A stretch of DNA of 64,000 nucleotides, from contig LR746269.1 of the NCBI GenBank assembly GCA_902729315.2, positions 3,668,001 through 3,732,000 of the forward strand, in the 5' to 3' direction. Source of the DNA: Spirodela intermedia (lineage: Eukaryota; Streptophyta; Magnoliopsida; Alismatales; Araceae). The position numbers were made by a program, and so were the translations under genes. Of this stretch, positions 46,701-64,000 are shown in pieces; positions within the stretch are counted from its first letter, which is position 1, and each line of letters starts with the position of its first letter. A model generated the notes under the pieces. It did no database searches. It was not told the origin of the DNA and saw nothing but the letters and a program-made list of their open reading frames with translations.

Positions 46701-47310
46701 CAAATATTTGAAGCCCAAAATGAGATCAAGCTCAAGTAAATTGTGTGAATCATGTGTTAGTTTTTAGTTTTAGGTAATATTTTGTTGTTAGGTCGTTTAA
46801 AATTTATTTTTGTAACTGAACCAATTTTCTTGGAGAATTACACGTGATTTTGGGTCTATTTAATGGCTAGAATGCTGTAATGGGAGATGATTATTACGAT
46901 TTTTCGTTCTATTTTTTATTCGTAAAATATGAATTTTTTTCTTGTAAGAAATTAAATTAAATGGTTATTGTTTTCTTCATAATTAATACTAGGTTCAATG
47001 AGTTAAACTGAGTGCCCTGTGGATTCTAGGTTCGATTTTCTATTTCCTGGGACTTCCCTGACATGAAGTAGTCTCAAAGCAACCCTTGTGGATTCAAGGG
47101 CATAATTTGATCCTTATGGATTCGAGGGATCATCCAAAATCAGTCCTTGTGAAATCAAGTATAAAAGAAATTTGTGCCTTATGGATTAAAGGGCAACCTT
47201 TGTGGATTCAAGGGCATTACTTGATCCTTGTGGATTCAAGGATGATCCAAAACCAGTCCTCGTGAAATCAAAGATAAAGGAAATTCGTACCTTGTGGATT
47301 CAAGGTTGCA
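40790..47310. repeat. Dispersed 'ttgaatccacaagga' word family
   Basis: Short words built on 'gaatccacaag' / 'cttgtggattc' recur in clusters at about 2190-2270, 40790-40960, 41830-41940 and, in the opposite orientation, 47020-47310. Each cluster has several copies spaced roughly 30-60 bp apart. They look like parts of one repeat family, probably LTR or leader sequence of the decayed elements here. Confidence 0.55.
43770..44047. promoter_or_regulatory. Shared divergent promoter region
   Basis: Only 278 bp separate the minus-strand start at 43769 from the plus-strand start at 44048. The interval is comparatively GC-rich and pyrimidine-rich toward 44048, has no clear TATA box, and fits a bidirectional promoter. 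The inference rests on the first exon of the small membrane protein being real. Confidence 0.45.
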
Positions 47311-49391
47311 TCATAGTTATACAGTACGACTTCTATTGAAGAAAGGCTTAAGAGAAAATCATTTTCCCTCCTGATGCCAAAAAGGCCTCAATCTCGACCC
47401 ATTCCACTTTTGGTCAAACTTTTTTTATGATGCCAGCTCCCCCTTTGGATTCTAGTGGTACCATCCAAGGCATTCGGAGCCATGCGTCTTAGTCCTTGAA
47501 GAAAGCACTAAAATTAATTTTTTTTGTTATTGCCCCCAGCCTTGTTATATTGATGACCAGGACCTGCATTCAATATTTCATACATCTAGTATAGTATCTA
47601 ATTTTTCAATCAACCAATGGTGCTGATCCTATGTATATTATAATGGAAAACGGTCTGTGCCCTCTTTGTGCCTACCCCGTAAGACCTGCAAGGTGATCCG
47701 TCCCTGAGGCATGCTCTCTCTCCGTCTGGCTACAGCGAGGTTGAAAGCCTTTTTAATTTAAGCATTTGTCTAAACTATTCTCTTGTTTTAGCTTCTGGCG
47801 TACATTTCGTTGGATAATAGAAGGATCCAGATGTAGAGTTTCAGACATGGGGAAGGGGTAGTCCACGTGAGACCTGATATGGGCCTTAATTTAGTGTGTA
47901 AACCTCTCACTAGACGTCCGGGCATCTTTTCTGATCATCCTGTCGTGGCTTTCTAAGGGCGTGTTGGGTATTTATTGTCTTTACTATTTCTACAGGGCAT
48001 TTAAAATGATTTTAACAAGGAAATGATTCCACGAATTTTTATTTTTTGTTTGGTTTTATGTTTCGGAATCATTCCCCTCATTCATCCTCGAGGAGGTAGA
48101 TCCTAAGTCTTCTCGACTGTCCGATTAAAAAATATCATTTTCTTGGGAGAAACAGTACGTCTGCATGAATGTGGAGCTCAGGCTCTTGCTGTCTCTGCAG
48201 ATGAAGGACGTAGAGAGCACGGCCTCTGGCCAGCTGAGGAGGATCCAGGAGCTCGAAGCTCAGCTTGCCAAAGCAGAGAACACGATAGCGTACCTCAGAA
48301 TGGAGCTGAAGAGGGCGGATGACGGCGGCGCGACCGTAGCGCAGGAGAAGTACGGGTCGGAGGATCGATGCTGCTCGCCGTTGAAGAAGATGGGGCCGGT
48401 GGGGCTGATGGGAGACACCATGCCGCAGAACCCCAGCATTGTGGGCGGTGCCGAAATAGCGTCCATGATACTGGGGAGCAAGAAGGCCGAGTCCTACAGG
48501 AACGGGTGCACCCAGAGGATAAGGGCGCTTGAGCAGAAGCTCAGCGTCGGCGGCTCAATGCCTCGTCTGGAGCAGGAGGAAGATAATGGGGCGGCCGAGG
48601 AAGAGATTCCTCCTATTTATGGTTCGCCAGAGGCGGGCGACGGGAGCTTGTCGCGGGCGGAGGGCGAGGACCCCCCGGTCTCCCCCGTCGGCTCCGGATC
48701 GGATGGTGGGTCCAGACGGCCAGAGCGAGGGGACGGCGGCTCCGCCCGCAGCCTGAAACGAGATGCCTCGTCGGCCCTTACAAGATGCCGCCATAGTAAG
48801 AGAGTCCCCCCGAACATGGAGCCTGAGAGCAAGCTGTCACCGGAAAGCTTTGCCGAAGCCGAGACCGTCTCCGGCGCGCGGCCTTTCTGGGAGAAGTCGT
48901 CTGAATTGGTGGCGGGAGCTACTTTCGAGGAGGAGGGATCGAGACCTAGCCTGGCGGAAGCAGAGAACCCTGAGGCCTCCGACGACCGGTGTGACGAGGA
49001 CGGGCCACCTGCGGACAAGGACGGGGCTCCTCCCCCGCAGCTCCTCCAAGGCGCGGGGGACAGGATTCTGAAATACACCTTCAGGAGGAAGCGCAAGAGG
49101 GGATCCCCGACCGGCGCTGAACCAGACACCCCGCCGGAGAGGGACGGCGTCTCGCCGGAGCCGCCGCAGAAGACCGCCTCCTCCTCCTCGAGGGGCTTCT
49201 CCCGAGACAACCGGAGGATCGTCCAGGTTGCCCGTCAGGTTAGTCCGCCCCCGCCCTACTTACCAAGTAGAGAGGAGATGATGCCGCCACCAACCCTTGC
49301 TGCTTCCGCCAGCCGCCCATGAAGGCGTGTCGTCTGACCAACTGAGTTGCTCTCTCTGCAGCTCATCTCCCTGTCGGAGAAGAGGTGGTAG
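44048..49391 (+). CDS. Plant-specific coiled-coil protein, probably nuclear
   Basis: Four exons: 44048-44065 (MEEAEE), 44298-44474, 48201-49238 and 49362-49391, giving 420 aa with phase 0 at every junction. Function unknown. Residues 7-65 carry the family block 'KMAALKRAYADVILNMAKES' and 'ALRFQQDLYRTKEEAVSTLL'. Residues 66 to about 106 form a coiled coil ('QLRRIQELEAQLAKAENTIA'). The large third exon is acidic, Ser/Pro-rich and likely disordered. Near its end a basic 'FRRKRKRGSP' may be a nuclear localisation signal. The last residues, 'IVQVARQLISLSEKRW', are a short conserved tail that I recall from the same plant family. The intron 44475-48200 is 3.7 kb. A start at 44301 (MAALKR) is an alternative if the 18-nt first exon is not used. 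Confidence 0.75.
44475..48200. other. Long intron of coiled-coil gene
   Basis: A 3.7-kb AT-rich intron. It contains one cluster of the 'cttgtggattc' words (about 47020-47310) and otherwise only short frames without family resemblance. Confidence 0.6.
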
Positions 49392-50071
49392 CGGCGCCTG
49401 GATGTTCTGAGAGAACCTGCCGTAAAGGGTAGCTGCGGAGAAGGTAGAGTGGTCTAAATGTAGGGTCCAAGGATTTTCCGATTCTTTCTCTTTCCTGTTG
49501 TATAAATGTTATTGTGAAGTTAGCTGTCTCTACAGTCAGCGGCTGCACGTTCCGGCTGGAGGACGACACTCGCTGTTCTAAACTGGTATCGTCTGATCCA
49601 CTGGCGCCTTTCCGGATATGGCCCCGTCTGTTCTAAACTGGGATTGGGGTATCTTTTCGAGCGAGCGAGACGTCGTACTCGCCTTCTGAATCGCAGTGCC
49701 CCTCTCTCTCTCTCTCTCTTATGGCGAGTAGCATAGCCGATATCACATTTAATTTTCAGTAGCTCGTTTTTCAGCTCCCGGGTAAATCTCCCCCCCCCCC
49801 CCACCCCTCCCCTCCCGGGAACTGCAAAACTCTGCGAAGATAGGGGAGAAGGCGAGCGGCGCAAGAAGAGTACGGAAGCCGGAAAAGTCTGTTATGCTTC
49901 TGGATACAGAATGATTTATAATACCGAGGTCTTCTTGAGCCCTGGTACAGTCTCCGAAAGGCTGAGCAGACGAGCGTACCGACGCGCGCCGGGATACCGT
50001 TCGTAACTTGCGCTCACATATCCGAAAGAAGAAAATGAGGCAATGGCAGAAAGGGGGTGAATGGGATACAG
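49392..50071. other. Convergent 3' ends of coiled-coil and FLA genes
   Basis: The plus-strand coiled-coil gene and the minus-strand FLA gene end toward each other here. The stretch contains a short (CT)n run near 49700 and a C-rich run near 49788-49810. No gene-like frame was recognised. Confidence 0.5.
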
Positions 50072-51307
50072 TCAGAGACTGTCGTCGAAGTCAACTGGGG
50101 AAGTCGGTGCAGAACAACCCCGGAGACCAACCGCTGCGTCGCAGAAAACCGTGCTGGCCACCCCTGCGGGCGTCTGCGCTGGCGGCTCAAAGATGGAGTC
50201 TGCTGCAATGACACCACCAAGCAAGGGCATATCCGAGGGCAAGAGATGAGGGAACGGCAAGAAGATGCTGTGGACAACTACCTTGAGGTTGCAAACCACG
50301 TCAGGCCTACTGATGGGCACATAGTTGATGCGTAGCCCGGATTCGATCGTATCCCCTGTGTGAGCATGAGTGATGACGAGGCTCTGGCCGTGGACAAGCG
50401 TCGAAAGGATGGTTCCCGCCCTCAATTTCATCAGATCGGCATACATAAGGAGCCGATTCGGGACGACGTGGAATCGCACGTTGGTGACGTACGAGTGTCC
50501 TCCGGCGAAGATAGCCGCGTCGTCCAGGGCGAAGATCGTCATATTCTGAAGAGTAGATAACTCGGGGTACTTGACCCGCATCGCCAGGGCGAGAATGCTG
50601 TATCCGCTCTCCTTCAATTGCACAATTGCGTCGCGCAGCATCAACCGCACGATGGTGGACCCGGCGTGCACCGACGCGGAGGCGATCTCGTCCTGGGAGG
50701 GGGGAGACTGCCCAGGGCTTTGGTTGCATGAGAGCGGCGAGAGAGGCCCAACGAAGCCCTGGATGCCGTGGACAATAACACGGCCGTCGTTGAACAGGTC
50801 CGGGCGGGTGATCTGCACGCCGTCGACGAAGATCTTGACGCCGGAGGCGTCGCCAGCAGTGCTGGTGACGGTTAGGCATCGGCCAGGGCTGGACGTCTCC
50901 AGCTTCGTGCCGAATGCTAGTGTGGAGAGTTGGACGTGGGAGAATAGGCCAGGCACGAGGTGCTCCCGGAGGATGCGAGTCGGCGAGCACGAAATGCAAG
51001 ATCGAACGGAGTCGTCGGAAGGGGCAAAGATGGTGATAGGACCGGACCAGACGGAAAGCAAGGGGGACGAGAGACCGGGAACAGCCATGGCCAGCTCCTG
51101 GAATCCCAGGTTGGAGAGCACCGGCACCAAGATGGCCGCAGCCTGCTGCGCCGGCTCCCGGGGCGGCTGAGGCGAGAATCCTGCGGGCGACGGCGAGGAA
51201 GCCACCGCGGGCTGCAGATGGCCGCCCGCGCCTGCTGCCGTGCCTGGGAAAGAGACGAGAGCAAGCAGGAGTGCGGCTAGGAGATGCAGCAGAGAAGGAG
51301 ACGCCAT
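50072..51307 (-). CDS. Fasciclin-like arabinogalactan protein (FLA19/20/21-like)
   Basis: Secreted cell-wall glycoprotein of 411 aa in a single exon. Start 51307 gives a clear signal peptide ('MASPSLLHLLAALLLALVSF', cut near Ala-Gly). A Pro/Ser/Ala-rich stretch follows, suited to arabinogalactan attachment ('ASSPSPAGFSPQPP'). Two fasciclin-like domains follow. The first has 'TIFAPSD' (about residue 92) and 'LREHLVPGLFS', with 'GRVIVHGIQGF' near its end. The second has 'MTIFALDD' (about residue 262) and 'VRFHVVPNRLL'. The C-terminus ends 'SPVDFDDSL' with no hydrophobic tail, so a GPI anchor is not expected, as in the FLA19-21 type. The frame is open 160 codons upstream, but that part has no signal-peptide or FLA character. 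Its promoter lies in the 662 bp before the stop of the DRP2 gene. Confidence 0.88.
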   Translation of the reverse strand: MASPSLLHLLAALLLALVSFPGTAAGAGGHLQPAVASSPSPAGFSPQPPREPAQQAAAILVPVLSNLGFQELAMAVPGLSSPLLSVWSGPITIFAPSDDSVRSCISCSPTRILREHLVPGLFSHVQLSTLAFGTKLETSSPGRCLTVTSTAGDASGVKIFVDGVQITRPDLFNDGRVIVHGIQGFVGPLSPLSCNQSPGQSPPSQDEIASASVHAGSTIVRLMLRDAIVQLKESGYSILALAMRVKYPELSTLQNMTIFALDDAAIFAGGHSYVTNVRFHVVPNRLLMYADLMKLRAGTILSTLVHGQSLVITHAHTGDTIESGLRINYVPISRPDVVCNLKVVVHSIFLPFPHLLPSDMPLLGGVIAADSIFEPPAQTPAGVASTVFCDAAVGLRGCSAPTSPVDFDDSL

Positions 51308-51969
51308 GACCGAGGGACTGGAAACTGGAGTGACAGTGGGAGTGTGGAATGTGCGGGACGGACGGGGAGGGGGAGCATTTAGAGTAGCGATGGGGACGCT
51401 GGCAGGTTGTTGGGATGGTTGGTGGACGCCCCCCCGCCCCGCCCCCACGATCTCCCACTCTTGATTTTGGCGGGAGATCGGGAGAGTTTGATTTACCAAA
51501 ACACCTCGTCTTTCTCGTTTCGTAAGAACAAAGTTCTCAACGAAGAGTATTGACAACACAAGGACAAGTCTCTGAAGAGTCGGACGACTTTCCGCATCAT
51601 CCTGCGGCGGCCCAGACGGCCAGGCTGGGCCTGCCCCGCCCATGTCAACACCCCCGAAGGCTGGGCTAGTTTTCTGGCCTCCTCCACAAGGCCCTGATCC
51701 ATCCAGCCCGGCCTCACCAAAAACACCCATGAAAAACTGGAAATAGAGCATTAACGAAATAAAAAGTCGAGCAATACATACATACATACATCAACACAGC
51801 AAAACTACCGAAATCTGGCAAGTTCTGATCCGACGACAAGAGTCGACTGATGAAGACGCCAATGATCCGACGACGATGGATCGGAGGGCATCAAATCTAC
51901 GCGACAAAAATGGAGAGAGAGAGAGAGAGGATTCAACTGACCGTGGCGGGGAGACAGCCGGCAAAAAGT
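51308..51969. promoter_or_regulatory. FLA promoter / DRP2 3' region
   Basis: Only 662 bp lie between the FLA start and the DRP2 stop, both on the minus strand, so this stretch must hold both the DRP2 3' UTR and the FLA promoter. A short (GA)n run lies at about 51911-51928. No TATA box was chosen. Confidence 0.5.
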
Positions 51970-61952
<9,983 letters not shown>

Positions 61953-62371
61953 ATCGATCCCCTCAATAACAGTCTCACTAACGGTCCTCCAGAACCCGAA
62001 GGAAATCCTAGGCTAGGGATCACCCCTCAGTCTCATCCGCGCTGCAAGCCTGGCGCACCCCCCGCCCCCCCCCCTCCCCCGCGGCTACAGAAGAGCTCTC
62101 GACCGAGGCAGCCCCCTGGACACGGAATTCAGTGGACGCCAAAGGAGCGGACGGAGGATCGCTACTGCCGTCGGGGAGGCGATCGCTCCGTCCGAGGTTG
62201 GCGTCTGCGGTTACTGCTTCCACGGAGGGTTACGAGGGTGGAACGGTGACCGTGGGCTCGACAATTTCGAAAATTCGTCCTCCCACCTCGTTCAACCCAT
62301 TTTCCCTCTTTTAAATAAAAAACTCCTTGGGACACAACAGGAAAACGGCCCGACCCATTACCGAACCGGTC

Positions 62372-62410
<39 letters not shown>

Positions 62411-64000
62411 GTCAAGCACAAAGCTTACTACTACTTGTGGACCTCTGGAGATATTTGATCTTGTCCTTGAACCAACTCAACTAATCAGCCCTCATTAAAA
62501 AAAACTATTGGTTTTTTTGCCCTCTTATTTTAAATAGAATAATATTTCGGTTCTCAAAAACTAATCAAGAATTCATGGGGACACTCTTGACTCCCCCTTC
62601 AGTACAAAAACTATAAAAACACGTGAGAATTATACACATGTTAATTTAAAGTGATTAGGGATATTTTTTGAATATTTCAATAAAATAATTTTTTTCATCA
62701 ATTTATAGCCTCCATTTGAAATCAACAAGAAGTTCCAATACAGAAGTATAGTGTAGGTGTTTGTCAATTTAGTTTTGAAAGTTTTAGGTTGCCTATAATT
62801 AAAATATGGAGGCAGAGTTATTACAATCATGAATCCAATTTGTAGGATTTTCTAGAACCATAGATTTTATTACTTTTTATGTTTCAAGTAATTTATAAAT
62901 TATGTGATTAAAAAAGCGTTGGGATAAAGCTAGTGGATCTCAGAATTGAGGCAGTTGGAATTGAAGATGTTATGTATGAAGTTGACTCCCTAACCTAAAA
63001 AAAAAGTTTCAAAGTATAGTTTCATTTAAATCCGGAAGTATTAGTTAACCCCTCTATAAGCTAGGGCAATATACTGCCATAGACCCCCACTTTCAAGTCC
63101 TTTTGTAATTCACTCGTCTCCAAAACTATGATAAAATATATTAGCATATGAGTTTTGTAATCAAATTTTGTTACCAATTTTGGTTTTTTCTTCTTCTAAT
63201 GGAATATCACCACTACGTGTTTGTTTTCATAGAAGTAAACTTCAGCTAGAGCTCCTCACTGATATTGTGAAGGATGAGAATCAATCATATACAATTATCT
63301 GATTTTAACTTTTTAAGCAGTTCGATAATTTATAGAAAAATCTCAACCATGACACTCTCTGTTTCAGCCACAAATTGCAGATGTGTAGAATCTTAGATCC
63401 CTTGATGACGCCTCTGTCTATTGTCCTCTTCCATACAGAACCATGAAGTGCGTGAAATGGCCAAATGGTTCTCTCTTCACTGTGATGGAAATGGCTCGTA
63501 ATTTTTTTGGCCAATCCCACGACGACTAGAAAAAATGCTCTAATCTTGATGTATCAAGAGCCTTGCCGAAATCAAGCTTCATGACCAGGCATTAATTTTC
63601 CCTGCAAATAGTTGACTGGTATTTATTTATCAAATTAGTTCATCGTTGATTGTTCAGCCATCATTTCCAGCGGTAATTTGACACCAACCATTCATAGGCC
63701 TGCTGGTCTCAGAAACCGTCAACCTCAACAGCTCCATTCTTCCTAAAGACAGCGAGACTTGGAGCTAACTTGTCTAATTATGAGAGACCTCTTCCCAACA
63801 TCTGTGACAAAAGGGTTCAGATCTAGTGGCGCATCCATAAACACAATTTTTCAAATAACGATATAGTGGATATTAGTATGTAGAGTGAAAGATAAAGCGT
63901 TCCAGACGTATCGAGATTTGGTGTGCCAATAGTTGGCTCCATACAAGCCTCATCTCCCCATGGCTAGTAATGATGTCTGCTTAAGATTGAATAATTTGAA
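61953..64000. other. DRP2 upstream region, then AT-rich gene-free DNA
   Basis: 61953-62330 is GC-rich and would be the DRP2 leader and promoter; frames there lack family resemblance. A CT microsatellite follows at 62376-62408. From 62450 to the end the DNA is AT-rich with no recognised gene or element. Confidence 0.55.
62376..62408. repeat. (CT)n microsatellite upstream of DRP2
   Basis: An uninterrupted CT dinucleotide run of about 33 bp, some 420 bp before the DRP2 start codon; GA-rich on the DRP2 strand. Confidence 0.93.

Noticed and set aside
48617-49210. A 197-codon antisense frame over exon 3 of the coiled-coil gene
   Set aside because: Mirror of a GC-rich exon whose sense frame joins correctly to its neighbours.
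50307-51458. A 383-codon minus-strand frame overlapping the FLA gene
   Set aside because: It is the shifted frame of the GC-rich FLA coding region, Arg/His/Pro-rich with no domain.

Overview
This is a stretch of a flowering-plant nuclear genome. The genes are split by many spliceosomal GT-AG introns. The products are plant-specific: an R2R3-MYB factor, a chloroplast RbcX chaperone, a STRUBBELIG-family receptor kinase, a fasciclin-like arabinogalactan protein and a DRP2-type dynamin. The spaces between genes are AT-rich and hold decayed LTR retrotransposons and microsatellites. GC-rich first exons beside AT-rich introns would fit a non-grass monocot or an early-diverging angiosperm, but the sequence does not settle the species. 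No rRNA, tRNA, CRISPR or bacterial feature was seen.

Layout. 1-2.9 kb is AT-rich and gene-free. 2.9-3.7 kb is an R2R3-MYB gene (-). 4.7-6.0 kb is an RBCX2-type Rubisco assembly chaperone (-), rebuilt as six exons with a 17-nt micro-exon. 7.05-15.8 kb is a STRUBBELIG-RECEPTOR FAMILY LRR receptor kinase (-) of 15 or 16 exons. 17.2-36.7 kb is an 18-exon FAD-dependent, lycopene-cyclase-like oxidoreductase (-), whose introns are swollen by at least three LTR elements. 38.2-43.8 kb holds a tentative two-exon small membrane protein (-). It starts 278 bp from a divergent plus-strand coiled-coil protein gene (44.0-49.4 kb). 50.1-51.3 kb is an intronless fasciclin-like arabinogalactan protein (-). 52.0-62.0 kb is a 22-exon dynamin-related protein 2 gene (-). 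The remainder to 64 kb is AT-rich with no gene seen.

Splice models were built by hand. Exons were accepted when GT/AG borders, reading phase and family-like protein sequence agreed across each junction. In the main multi-exon genes every junction is phase-consistent from start to stop: 201 aa RBCX, 704 or 743 aa SRF, 608 aa FAD protein, 420 aa coiled-coil protein and 923 aa DRP2. The genes look like a chance genomic neighbourhood, not a functional cluster. They serve transcription, Rubisco assembly, receptor signalling, plastid redox chemistry, cell-wall glycoproteins and endocytic membrane scission.

No wholly new system is evident. The most unusual points are the RBCX micro-exon, a MYB protein with changes at normally invariant DNA-contact positions, a phase-neutral optional exon in the receptor kinase, the transposon-bloated FAD gene, and an LTR element whose interior is a ~35-bp minisatellite.
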